DNA of 32,114 nucleotides from an uncultured Sphingomonadaceae bacterium. Its GTDB lineage: Bacteria > Pseudomonadota > Alphaproteobacteria > Sphingomonadales > Sphingomonadaceae. Positions 1 to 6,871 of this stretch are shown piece after piece. Under the pieces are notes generated by a model that made no database searches, was not told where the DNA came from, and worked only from the letters and a program-made list of their open reading frames with translations. The DNA is taken from the NCBI GenBank assembly GCA_903871605.1, contig CAIQHF010000039.1, forward strand, positions 1 through 32,114, read 5' to 3'. The translations under genes and the position numbers were made by a program. Positions within the stretch are counted from its first letter, which is position 1. Every line of letters starts with the position of its first letter.

Positions 1-1
1 G

Positions 2-697
2 CCCAACGGCGCCATCGTGAAGGCGGTGTTCACCGCTGACGTGATCGGCCATGCCCCTGTCAGCGCGCTGCTGCTCGACTGTTCGACCATCGACGTGACC
101 ACCGCGCGCGAGGTTGCGACGCTGGCGAGCGATGTGGGCTATGCCATGGTCGACGCGCCGGTTTCGGGCGGGATCGCGGCGGCCAATGGCGGCACGCTCA
201 CCTTCATGGTCGGCGGCCCTGTAGATGCCTTCGCGCGCGCCGAGCCGATCCTCGCCGCGATGGGCAAGGCGGTGATCCACGCCGGCGACGCGGGCGCGGG
301 GCAGGCCGCCAAGATCTGCAACAACATGATCCTCGGCGCGAGCATGATCGCGACCTGCGAGGCGCTGGCGCTGGCGATCCGGCTCGGGCTCGATCCGCAG
401 AAATTCTACGACATCGCGTCCAAGGCGTCGGGCCAGAGCTGGTCGCTGACCAGCTATTGCCCGCTGCCCGGCGTCGGCCCCGAAAGCCCCGCCGATCGCG
501 GCTATGAGGGCGGCTTCGCGGCGGGGCTGATGCTCAAGGATCTCAAGCTCGCCATGGCAGCCGCGCAGGGCGTCGACGCCTCGGTGCCGATGGGCGCCGC
601 CGCCGAGGCGCTCTACCAGGCCTTCGCCAATGGCGGAAATGCGACCCGGGACTTTTCCGCGATCATCGCGATGCTCGACGGCAAGCTGCCCGGCTGA
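2..697 (+). CDS. mmsB: 3-hydroxyisobutyrate dehydrogenase (5' end cut by window)
   Basis: Catalyses NAD-dependent oxidation of 3-hydroxyisobutyrate to methylmalonate semialdehyde in valine breakdown (family knowledge). Seen: the reading frame is open from base 2 and begins PNGAIVKAVF, a mid-protein sequence, so the true start and the N-terminal Rossmann nucleotide-binding motif lie outside the window. The substrate-binding signature DAPVSGGIAAANGGTLTFMV is present, as is the GxGxxxKxxxN motif with the catalytic lysine (GAGQAAKICNNM), followed by the all-helical C-terminal domain ending KLPG. About 231 residues are visible of a family length near 295. The next gene converges 34 bases away. Related beta-hydroxyacid dehydrogenases (tartronate semialdehyde reductase) share the fold, but the DCSTIDVTTAREV stretch fits HIBADH best. 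Confidence 0.93.
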   Translation, partial: PNGAIVKAVFTADVIGHAPVSALLLDCSTIDVTTAREVATLASDVGYAMVDAPVSGGIAAANGGTLTFMVGGPVDAFARAEPILAAMGKAVIHAGDAGAGQAAKICNNMILGASMIATCEALALAIRLGLDPQKFYDIASKASGQSWSLTSYCPLPGVGPESPADRGYEGGFAAGLMLKDLKLAMAAAQGVDASVPMGAAAEALYQAFANGGNATRDFSAIIAMLDGKLPG

Positions 698-731
698 GCC
701 GGACCCGGCGCGCCGCGGCCGGCGGGCGGCG

Positions 732-1532
732 TCAGCCGGGGCCGCCGATCCCGTGCGTGCTGCCGCCCATGCCGTCGCCGCCGATCCCGCCCATGTCGCC
801 GCCCATGCCGCCCATGCCGCCGCCGTGGTGATGATCGTACCGCCGGCCACCGCCATGATGGCCGCCATTGCGATCGGGATGCTGATCGAGCCTCGGCAAC
901 TCATCGCGCGTGATCACGCCGTCCTCGTTGACGTCGAGCTGCTTGAAGCGCTTCATCGCGGTCTGCGCGAATTCGGCGCGCGTGATCGCGCGATCGAAAT
1001 TGACGTCGGCGGTGATCACCGGCTCGGGGCTGTCGAGAAATCCGTAGCGGCCCGCGCCGAGCCGTGTCGGATAGGGCGGATCGGTGACGTTGCCGTCATC
1101 GTCGGCCTTGGCGAGAGCAGGGTCGCCATAGGTGCTCATCACGCGGATCTCGGGGGCGACGTCGCTCTCATAATGTTCGACCTCGTCGGGGCCGATCTCG
1201 CCGTCATGGTCAGTGTCGAGGAAGGCGAAGAAACGCAGCGCGTCGGCCTCGAACTCCTTGGGCGTGATCCGGTTGTCGCGATTGGCGTCGGCCTTGCGGA
1301 ACCAGAGCTCGGCGCCCGACAGCCCCTCGCCACCGTGGAAGGGCTCCCCCATCGGGCTGATGAAGATCGGCCCGCCCGGGATCGGCGCGACGGCGGTCTG
1401 CCCGGTGACGACGATGTCCTGATTGGGTGCCGGCGCAGGCGGTGTCGCGACGGGCGGCGGCGCCACCGGCGGCGCGGCGAGCGCCGCGGACGACAGCCAC
1501 AGAAGCACCGACACACTTCCGGCGATACGCAT
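732..1532 (-). CDS. Secreted EF-hand calcium-binding protein with Gly/His/Met-rich tail
   Basis: A 266-residue exported protein of unknown role. Residues 1-20 form a signal peptide (hydrophobic SVSVLLWLSSAALAA), followed by a Pro/Ala-rich linker (21-37). Four EF-hand loops follow at about 82-93 (DANRDNRITPKE), 106-117 (DTDHDGEIGPDE), 176-187 (DVNFDRAITRAE) and 200-211 (DVNEDGVITRDE). Loops 2 and 4 have full calcium-ligand patterns. Loop 3 has Phe and Ala at positions usually polar or Gly and is probably weaker. The last 45 residues are almost only Gly, His, Met and Asp, which could bind metal. Start: the ATG at 1532 is preceded by AAGGGGAAT; upstream in-frame codons would put a charged stretch before the signal peptide. 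A promoter-like pair lies at 1561-1589. Calcium binding follows from the family; any physiological role is inference. Confidence 0.88.
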   Translation of the reverse strand: MRIAGSVSVLLWLSSAALAAPPVAPPPVATPPAPAPNQDIVVTGQTAVAPIPGGPIFISPMGEPFHGGEGLSGAELWFRKADANRDNRITPKEFEADALRFFAFLDTDHDGEIGPDEVEHYESDVAPEIRVMSTYGDPALAKADDDGNVTDPPYPTRLGAGRYGFLDSPEPVITADVNFDRAITRAEFAQTAMKRFKQLDVNEDGVITRDELPRLDQHPDRNGGHHGGGRRYDHHHGGGMGGMGGDMGGIGGDGMGGSTHGIGGPG

Positions 1533-1560
1533 ACCGATTCCCCTTTTGACGCTCCGCCTC

Positions 1561-1589
1561 GCGATAGCGCGTTGCTGGCGGGCGTCCAA
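1561..1589 (-). promoter_or_regulatory. Candidate sigma-70 promoter for the EF-hand gene
   Basis: Read on the minus strand, TTGGAC (1584-1589) and TATCGC (1561-1566) are separated by exactly 17 bases. The predicted start of transcription is about 22 bases before the gene's ATG at 1532, leaving room for its AAGGGGAAT ribosome site. Matches are 4 of 6 in each hexamer, so this is a moderate prediction. Confidence 0.4.
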
Positions 1590-1657
1590 GCCGCGCCGCT
1601 GGCATATTCGGCGGCGATGGCGCAGCATGACCGACGATAGGATGAACGAGGTGCGCG

Positions 1658-2548
1658 ATGACCCGCTGGACGCTTGCCGACATGCCCGCCCAGACTGGTC
1701 GGCTCGCCGTCGTGACGGGGGCCAATAGCGGCATCGGGCTCGAAACCGCGCGCGCGCTGGCGGGCTCCGGTGCGCGCGTGATCGTCGCCGCGCGCAGCGA
1801 GAGCAAGGGCCGCGGCGCGGCCGGCGCGATCGGCGGCAAGGCGGAGTGGCGCGCGCTCGATCTGGCGGATCTCGCCTCGGTCGAAGCGTTCGCGGACCGC
1901 CTGCTCGCCGATGCGACGCCGATCGACATGCTGATCCTCAACGCCGGCGTGATGGCGCTGCCCCGCCGCGAGACCACGGCCGACGGGTTCGAGAGGCAGC
2001 TCGGCACCAATTTCCTCGGCCATTTCGCGCTCGCCGCACGGCTGTGGCCGCTGATGGCACGGGGCGCGAGGGTCGTCCCGCTCTCGAGCATCGCCGCCAA
2101 ACGCGGCAGGATCGATTTCGACGACCTGATGGCCGAGACGCGCTACAATGCCTGGGCGGTCTATGCGCAGACCAAGCTCGCGATGCTGATCTTCGCGATC
2201 GAGCTCGCCAAGCACCAGCAGCGCGTCGACAGCATCGCAGCGCACCCCGGCTTCGCGCGCACCAATCTGATCGCCAACGGCATGGGCCGCAACGCGCTGC
2301 GCGACACGGTGATCGGCGTGTTCGGCGATCTGTTCAGCCAGTCCGCAGCGGCGGGCGCGCTGCCGGTGCTGCGCGCGGCGACCGATCCGACGCTGCGATC
2401 GGGCGGCTATGTCGGATCGACCGGCCTATTCGAGCTCAAGGGACCGCCCGGCCCCGCGCGGATCCCGAAGCAGGCCTGCGACCCCGAGACCGGCCGCCGA
2501 TTATGGGCGGTCGCCGAGACGCTCACCGGCCTGTCCTTCCGGCCCTGA
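1658..2548 (+). CDS. SDR-family NAD(P)-dependent oxidoreductase (retinol dehydrogenase/protochlorophyllide reductase-like)
   Basis: A 296-residue short-chain dehydrogenase. Seen: the cofactor-binding motif TGANSGIG at 20-27, the LDLAD acidic site at 67-71, NAG at 95-97, the catalytic serine in PLSSIA at 143-144, and the catalytic Tyr169/Lys173 pair in YAQTK. The HPG motif after the catalytic helix and a long variable C-terminus place it with the RDH/WWOX/POR-like group, which often carries a GYVGSTGLFEL-type segment. The basic residue in AARSESKGR after strand 2 suggests NADPH (inference). The substrate cannot be read from sequence. The ATG at 1658 has GAGGTG about 7 bases upstream. Its last 48 bases overlap, tail to tail, the DUF4169 gene on the other strand. 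Confidence 0.9.
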   Translation: MTRWTLADMPAQTGRLAVVTGANSGIGLETARALAGSGARVIVAARSESKGRGAAGAIGGKAEWRALDLADLASVEAFADRLLADATPIDMLILNAGVMALPRRETTADGFERQLGTNFLGHFALAARLWPLMARGARVVPLSSIAAKRGRIDFDDLMAETRYNAWAVYAQTKLAMLIFAIELAKHQQRVDSIAAHPGFARTNLIANGMGRNALRDTVIGVFGDLFSQSAAAGALPVLRAATDPTLRSGGYVGSTGLFELKGPPGPARIPKQACDPETGRRLWAVAETLTGLSFRP

Positions 2549-2740
2549 CGACGACGTGCCCGACGGGGCGTCGCGCTTGGCGCCGTCGAGAACCGCCTCG
2601 CGCCGCGCCTTGTCCGCCGCCTCGGCGTCCCGCTCGGCCTTGCTCCGCCCGAAACGGGCGCGATTGGCCTCGGCGGTCGCCAGCGCCGCGGCCCTGGCCC
2701 TGGCCTTGCGCGCGCGATTGAGATTGACGATCTCGGCCAT
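2501..2740 (-). CDS. DUF4169 family small basic protein
   Basis: A 79-residue, very charged protein beginning MAEIVNLNRARKARARA, the signature of the DUF4169 family found in alphaproteobacteria; function unknown. The middle (ANRARFGRSKAERDAEAADKARR) is Arg/Lys/Ala-rich and probably a single long helix. The C-terminal 20 residues are Gly/Ser/Pro-rich and lie in the region overlapping the SDR gene, so the tail may be poorly conserved. Start: the ATG at 2740 shares one base with the TGA stop of the upstream permease gene (TGATG), which suggests coupled translation. An in-frame GTG or ATG further upstream would only add residues inside the permease gene. Its link to the transporter may be positional only. 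Confidence 0.8.
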   Translation of the reverse strand: MAEIVNLNRARKARARAAALATAEANRARFGRSKAERDAEAADKARREAVLDGAKRDAPSGTSSSGPEGQAGERLGDRP

Positions 2741-4242
2741 CACTTGCGCCCTATCCTCGCCGCGAGCCACTGCGCCGCCACATCCGGCGTCGCTTTGTCG
2801 GCGTCACGATCGACCATGTAATTCGCCTGCCGCATCGCCGCCACCGGGATCGCGCCGACCAGCGGCGTGAGCGCGGCGAGGAAGCGCCGATCATGCGCGT
2901 GCGCCGCCGAGGCGAGCAGCAGCGCGTCGTAGCCCGGCTGGACATGCTTCGGATCGCCGAGCACGACGAGATCGTCGGCGGCGATCCGCCCGTCGCTCGA
3001 GAAGGCCGAGATCACGTCGACCTGCCCGCTCTCGAGCGCGCGGTACATGAACGTCGGCGCATAGTTGCGCGTCGAGCCGAAGCGGATGTCATAGCCGTCG
3101 CGGACCGCGCGCCATTCGGGACGCGACAGATATTCAAGATCGGCGCCGAGGTTGAGCGTCGGCGCCGCTGCCGCCAGCCCCTGCAGATCGGCGACGCGGT
3201 GTGCCGCCGCCACCGGTCGCTTCATCGCGAGCGCATAGGCGTTCTCGAAGCCGAGCGGCCCGACCAGCGCCGCGCCGCTCGGACGCAGATAGTCGGCGAT
3301 GCCGGCAAGCGTCGCGCCGCGCGGCGCGACCGCGCTGCGGTGCATCGCATCGGCCCAGATCGTGCCCGAATATTCGACATAGACGTCGATATCGCCCTGC
3401 TGCAGCGCGTGCAGCGCGACCTGCGAGCCGAGCCCCTGCCGGTAGCTCACCGTATAGCCCGCGCGCTCGAGCCGGTCGCCGATCAGGCGGGCAAGGATGA
3501 ACTGCTCGGAGAAATTCTTGGCGCCGACGACGATGCTGCGCTGCCCGGTTCCGCCGAGCAGCGGCGCGCAGGCGAGCGCCAGACCGATCGCCACGCCCGT
3601 GCCGCCGAGGATGAGCGACCAGCGCTCGCGCCGCGCCAGCCCGCGCTCGAGCAGCGCCAGCAACCCGTCCGCTGCGAGCGCGAGCAGCGCCGAGGCGAGG
3701 CAGCCGGTCAGCACCTGCGTCCAATCCTCCGATTGCAGGCCGGAAAAGATCAGATTGCCCAGGCTCGATGCCCCGACCGTCGTCGCCAGCGTCGCGGCGC
3801 CGATCGTCCACACCGTCGCGGTGCGGATCCCCGCCATCACTACCGGCGCGGCGAGCGGCGCCTCGACCAGCCGCAGCCTTTGCCACGCGGTCATGCCGAG
3901 TCCGTCGGCGGCCTGGATCACCGCCGGATCGAGCCCGCGCAGCCCCGCCACGACGTTGCGCAGGATCGGCAGCAGCGCGTAGAGCGCGAGCGCCAGCCAC
4001 GCCGGCAGGAAGCCCAGCGCGGGCAGCCCGTGCCCGATCGCGAGCAGCAGCGGGTAGAAGAGCGCGAGCAGCGCGAGCCCGGGGATGGTCTGGATCACGC
4101 CCGCCACGCCGAGCGAGGCCGCCGCGAGCCGCGGCCTGCGCGCCGCGACGAGCCCGAGCGGCAGCGCGATGACGAGCGCGAGCCCGAGCGCGGCCGCCGA
4201 CAGCAACAGATGATGCGCAGCGAGGCCCCAGACTTCGGTCAC
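2740..4242 (-). CDS. Fused ABC permease and substrate-binding protein (OpuC/EgtU-type)
   Basis: A single 500-residue polypeptide joins an inner-membrane permease to a periplasmic-type binding domain. Residues 1-205 are the permease, with about five to six membrane segments and the EAA-type coupling loop AADGLGMTAWQRLRLVEAP (111-129). A further hydrophobic segment (208-230) is followed from about 236 by a type-F binding fold starting SIVVGAKNFSEQFILARL. The GAKNFSEQ and DIDVYVEYSGT elements are typical of quaternary-amine (betaine, choline) binders and of the related ergothioneine importer EgtU. Which substrate it takes cannot be decided here. The start is taken as the GTG at 4242, preceded by GGGGGCGGACC. 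A longer frame to 4461 exists but would run through a repeat. The ATPase partner lies just upstream. Confidence 0.9.
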   Translation of the reverse strand: MTEVWGLAAHHLLLSAAALGLALVIALPLGLVAARRPRLAAASLGVAGVIQTIPGLALLALFYPLLLAIGHGLPALGFLPAWLALALYALLPILRNVVAGLRGLDPAVIQAADGLGMTAWQRLRLVEAPLAAPVVMAGIRTATVWTIGAATLATTVGASSLGNLIFSGLQSEDWTQVLTGCLASALLALAADGLLALLERGLARRERWSLILGGTGVAIGLALACAPLLGGTGQRSIVVGAKNFSEQFILARLIGDRLERAGYTVSYRQGLGSQVALHALQQGDIDVYVEYSGTIWADAMHRSAVAPRGATLAGIADYLRPSGAALVGPLGFENAYALAMKRPVAAAHRVADLQGLAAAAPTLNLGADLEYLSRPEWRAVRDGYDIRFGSTRNYAPTFMYRALESGQVDVISAFSSDGRIAADDLVVLGDPKHVQPGYDALLLASAAHAHDRRFLAALTPLVGAIPVAAMRQANYMVDRDADKATPDVAAQWLAARIGRK

Positions 4243-4257
4243 CGGTCCGCCCCCGGC

Positions 4258-4340
4258 CGTTGGTTCCGAGCGAAGTCGAGCGACCAGAAGCAACAGCGTG
4301 CGAAACACGTACCGCGACGTCGCTCGGCACGAACCGAGAA
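4258..4340. repeat. Intergenic palindromic repeat A1 (bipartite REP-like)
   Basis: Left arm TTCCGAGCGAAGTCGAGCGA (4264-4283) and right arm GCGACGTCGCTCGGCACGAA (4314-4333) are imperfect inverted copies around a variable centre. It occupies nearly the whole gap between the ATPase stop (4355) and the permease start (4242), leaving 14-15 bases at each side. The same family occurs at 7750, 13161 and, diverged, at 31277. Confidence 0.8.
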
Positions 4341-4354
4341 TGGGATGGCGTGGC

Positions 4355-5113
4355 TCATCCCCGCAGCGCCGCGATCGCCTGCGCCTGCCGCGCGGGCACC
4401 GCGACCAGCGCGTCCGCCTCCGGCCCGGCCTTGCCGGCCAGCATCTCGGCGGGCGTCGCATCGCCGACCACCCGCCCCTTGGCCATCACGATCACGCGAT
4501 CGGCGAGCAGCAGCGCCTCGGCCATATCGTGCGTCACCATGATGCTGGTCAGCCCCAGCCGCTCGTGCAGATCGCGATAGCGCTGGCCGATCCCGTCGCG
4601 CGTCACCGGATCGAGCGCGCCGAGCGGCTCGTCGAGCAGCATCAGCCTGGCCCCCGTCGCGATCGCGCGCGCGACGCCGACGCGCTGGCGCTGCCCGCCC
4701 GACAGCGCATCGGGTGCGCGCCGGCCGAGCGCCGCGGGCAGATCGACCATTTCGAGCAGCGCTGCGACATCGGGGGCGGGATCGCCGGCGATCCGCGGCA
4801 CCAACGCGATATTCTCGGCGACCGACATGTGCGGCATCAGCCCGATCGACTGGAAGACATACCCGATTCTGCGCCGGAGCGACGGCGCGGGCCCCTCGGC
4901 GACGTCGCGCCCGTCGACCAGCACGCGGCCCTCGCTGGGCGTCTCGAGCCGATTGACCATGCGCAGCAGCGTCGACTTGCCCGCGCCCGATCCGCCGACC
5001 AGCGCGACGAAGCTGCCCGGTGCGATCGCGATATCGACGCCCGCCACCGCCGCCGCATCGCCGAAGCGCTTGGTGACATGCTCGAAGCGCACCTCGGGGC
5101 CCTGCTGCTTCAT
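4355..5113 (-). CDS. ABC transporter ATP-binding protein (OpuCA/EgtV-type)
   Basis: The 252-residue ATPase that powers the adjacent importer. Seen: Walker A GGSGAGKST (40-48), Q-loop in YVFQSIGL (85-92), signature LSGGQ (137-141), Walker B LMLLDEP (157-163) and switch His195 in MVTHD. The sequence SIGLMPHMSVAENIALVP is characteristic of glycine-betaine/osmoprotectant ATPases. The CBS domains found at the C-terminus of many OpuCA proteins are absent: the protein ends about 50 residues after the switch region. The ATG at 5113 is preceded by GGGAGGGAT, a strong ribosome site. It is divergent from ccmA with 72 bases between, and a repeat separates it from its permease partner. Confidence 0.92.
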   Translation of the reverse strand: MKQQGPEVRFEHVTKRFGDAAAVAGVDIAIAPGSFVALVGGSGAGKSTLLRMVNRLETPSEGRVLVDGRDVAEGPAPSLRRRIGYVFQSIGLMPHMSVAENIALVPRIAGDPAPDVAALLEMVDLPAALGRRAPDALSGGQRQRVGVARAIATGARLMLLDEPLGALDPVTRDGIGQRYRDLHERLGLTSIMVTHDMAEALLLADRVIVMAKGRVVGDATPAEMLAGKAGPEADALVAVPARQAQAIAALRG

Positions 5114-5148
5114 ATCCCTCCCGCTGGCGCGCGACGCGCGGCTCTTCT

Positions 5149-5177
5149 ACTGTCGCTGCGTGAAGACCGCCCGTCAA
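5149..5177 (-). promoter_or_regulatory. Candidate promoter for the ABC importer genes
   Basis: On the minus strand, TTGACG (5172-5177), five of six matches to the -35 consensus, lies 17 bases before GACAGT (5149-5154), a poor -10. Transcription would begin about 30 bases before the ATPase ATG at 5113. It sits in the 72-base gap shared with the divergent ccmA. Confidence 0.35.
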
Positions 5178-5185
5178 ACCCCTGC

Positions 5186-5809
5186 ATGATGCTGGCGTTG
5201 CGCGACGTCGCCTGCGTGCGCGGCGACCGATTGCTGTTCGAGCGGCTCGACCTGACGCTCGCCGCGAGCGAGGCGCTGGTCGTCACCGGCCCGAACGGCA
5301 TCGGCAAGTCGAGCCTGCTGCGGATCGCCGCCGGCTTGCTGCGGCCCGCGGCTGGAACGGTCGAACGACGCGCGGCCGCGGCGTGGCTGGGTGAGGCCGC
5401 GGCGCTCGACGGCGAACGGCCGCTCGGCGACGCGCTGCGCTTCTGGGCGGCGCTCGACGGCACCGATGCCGCGGCCGCGATGCGGGCGATGGCGATCATG
5501 CATCTGGATCGCGTGCCCGTGCGCTATCTCTCGACCGGCCAGCGCCGCCGCGCGGCGATCGCGCGGACGATCGCCAGTGCCGCGCCGCTGTGGCTGCTCG
5601 ACGAGCCCGCCAACGGGCTCGATGCCGAGGGCGTCGAGCGTCTCGGCGCGGCGATGGCGGCGCATCGCGCGAAGGGTGGCGCGATCCTCGCCGCGACGCA
5701 TTTGCCGCTGCCACTGGAGGATGCGACGGCCTTCTCGTTCCCCCGCGCAGGCGGGGGCCCAGATGCGCGCTCGGAACGGGACCCCCGCCTGCGCGGGGGA
5801 ACCCTATGA
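5186..5809 (+). CDS. ccmA: Heme exporter ATP-binding protein CcmA, 3' end formed by a repeat
   Basis: ATPase of the CcmABCD system that drives release of heme-loaded CcmE in cytochrome c maturation (family knowledge). Seen in 207 residues: Walker A GPNGIGKSS (35-43), the CcmA-like signature LSTGQRRRAAIAR (115-127; usual form LSxGQxRR), Walker B LWLLDEP (135-141) and switch His172 in AATHLPL. From residue 184 the coding sequence enters an intergenic-type repeat (5737-5802), so the last 24 residues (RAGGGPDARSERDPRLRGG and neighbours) are repeat-encoded rather than family sequence. The conserved core is complete, so activity is likely kept. Two adjacent ATGs (5186, 5189) are possible starts. 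The TGA stop overlaps the ccmB ATG by four bases (ATGA). Confidence 0.93.
   Translation: MMLALRDVACVRGDRLLFERLDLTLAASEALVVTGPNGIGKSSLLRIAAGLLRPAAGTVERRAAAAWLGEAAALDGERPLGDALRFWAALDGTDAAAAMRAMAIMHLDRVPVRYLSTGQRRRAAIARTIASAAPLWLLDEPANGLDAEGVERLGAAMAAHRAKGGAILAATHLPLPLEDATAFSFPRAGGGPDARSERDPRLRGGTL
5737..5802. repeat. Palindromic repeat B1, lying inside the ccmA 3' end
   Basis: The arms GTTCCCCCGCGCAGGCGGGG (5737-5756) and CCCCGCCTGCGCGGGGGAAC (5783-5802) are exact reverse complements over 20 bases, around a centre that reads cccagatgcgcgctcgg and on. Each arm also contains its own inner inverted repeat (CCCCGC/GCGGGG). It is read as the last 24 codons of ccmA and ends 3 bases before the ccmB ATG. 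Related elements are at 10537-10634 and 25434-25510. Confidence 0.88.
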
Positions 5810-6441
5810 TCGCAGGCCTCATCCGCCGCGACGCACGGCGCGGGCTGCGCGCAGCCGGCCTCCCCGTCGCCTTCTTCCTGGTCGCGGCGACGCTCTTCCC
5901 CTTCGCGGTCGGCCCCGATGCCAGGCTGCTGGCGAGCGCGGGCGGCGGGATGCTGTGGCTGGCGGCGCTGCTCGCCGCGCTGCTGCCGATCGAGCGGCTG
6001 GTCGCGCCCGATGCCGACGCCGGCGTGCTCGATCAGCTGGCGATGCGCGGCATCGCCGACGAGACCGTCGCCGCCGCCAAGGTCGCCGCGCACTGGCTGG
6101 GCTTCGGCCCGCCGCTGATGATCGCGGCGCTGCCCGGCGCGGCGCTGCTCGGGCTCGATGGAGCAACGCTCGGCCGGCTCGAGGCGGGCCTCGCGATCGG
6201 CACGCCCGCGCTCGCCGCGCTCGGCGTGACCGTCGCCGCGCTGACCGTGGGCCTGCGGGGGGCCGGCGCGCTGGCCGGCCTCGTCGTGCTGCCGCTCGCG
6301 GTGCCGCTGCTGATCTTCGGGGCGGGGGCGCTGATGCCGGGCGACGGCCAGGCGCTCAAGCTGCTCGCCGCGACCGCCTTGCTGCTCACCGCGGGCGCAC
6401 CCTTTGCGGCTGGTGCTGCGTTGAGGGCGCTGCGTGAATGA
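5806..6441 (+). CDS. ccmB: Heme exporter membrane protein CcmB
   Basis: Membrane subunit of the CcmABCD complex in the inner membrane, partner of the adjacent CcmA. The 211-residue protein has about six hydrophobic segments: VAFFLVAATLFPFAVG, MLWLAALLAALLPIERL, the region around HWLGFGPPLMIAALPGAALLG, AALGVTVAALTVGL, GALAGLVVLPLAVPLLIFGAGAL and a final one near 185-200. The stretches LAALLPIERLVAPDADAGVLDQL and LVVLPLAVPLLIFGAGAL are the usual CcmB landmarks. Length is normal (about 215-220). It starts inside the ccmA stop, implying translational coupling. The usual neighbours ccmC, ccmD and ccmE do not follow. Instead a cupredoxin-like gene starts 18 bases after the stop. Confidence 0.92.
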   Translation: MIAGLIRRDARRGLRAAGLPVAFFLVAATLFPFAVGPDARLLASAGGGMLWLAALLAALLPIERLVAPDADAGVLDQLAMRGIADETVAAAKVAAHWLGFGPPLMIAALPGAALLGLDGATLGRLEAGLAIGTPALAALGVTVAALTVGLRGAGALAGLVVLPLAVPLLIFGAGALMPGDGQALKLLAATALLLTAGAPFAAGAALRALRE

Positions 6442-6459
6442 CAGACACGGAGTAGCCCC

Positions 6460-6867
6460 ATGCGTTTTCGCCCGATCGCCCTCGCCGCCACCGCGCTGAT
6501 CGCCGCCGCCGCGACGCCCGTCGTCGCGGCGCCGCCGCGCGCCGAACGGACCGTCACCGTCGTGATGGCCGATCGCCACTTCCATCCGCAGGTGATCCGC
6601 CTCAATCGCGGCCAGCCCTACCGCATCGTGCTCATCAACCGCGACGGCACCGGCCATAATTTCGACGCCAAGGGCTTTTTCGGCCACGCCGAGATCGATT
6701 CCGCCGGCGCGGGCGGGCAGGCGGTCGCCAAGGGCCTGATCAGCGTCCCCGCGCATAGCAGCGTGATGTTCCGCGTGACGCCGATGTCGGCGCAACCCTT
6801 CGGCCTGTCTTCCTCGACGGCGCTCGACGCCGCTTCGGGGATGCAGGGCCAGATACTGGTCTATTGA
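6460..6867 (+). CDS. Secreted cupredoxin-fold protein lacking a full copper site
   Basis: A 135-residue exported protein: signal peptide 1-24 (PIALAATALIAAAATPVVAA) and a single beta-sandwich domain matching the plastocyanin/cupredoxin-like pattern. Landmarks are VTVVMADRHFHPQVIRLNRGQPYRIVLIN, then GTGHNFDAKGF with the expected His66, then VMFRVTP and a GMQGQILVY end. In copper-binding members a Cys and a His precede the final Met; here the corresponding segment (FGLSSSTALDAASGM, 114-128) has neither, leaving His66 and Met128. A classical type-1 blue copper site is therefore unlikely (inference). GGAG lies 7-10 bases before the ATG. It probably shares a transcript with ccmAB. It ends 4 bases from the end of the convergent methyltransferase gene. 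Confidence 0.82.
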   Translation: MRFRPIALAATALIAAAATPVVAAPPRAERTVTVVMADRHFHPQVIRLNRGQPYRIVLINRDGTGHNFDAKGFFGHAEIDSAGAGGQAVAKGLISVPAHSSVMFRVTPMSAQPFGLSSSTALDAASGMQGQILVY

Positions 6868-6871
6868 ACGT

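Noticed and set aside
690-731. GC-rich inverted sequence after mmsB as a terminator
   Set aside because: The CCGGC/GCCGG stem is only five pairs with no T run.
4298-5185. Longer N-terminal extension of ccmA through the ABC ATPase region
   Set aside because: The frame is open but encodes Arg/His-rich shadow sequence; CcmA homology starts exactly at the ATG pair at 5186/5189.
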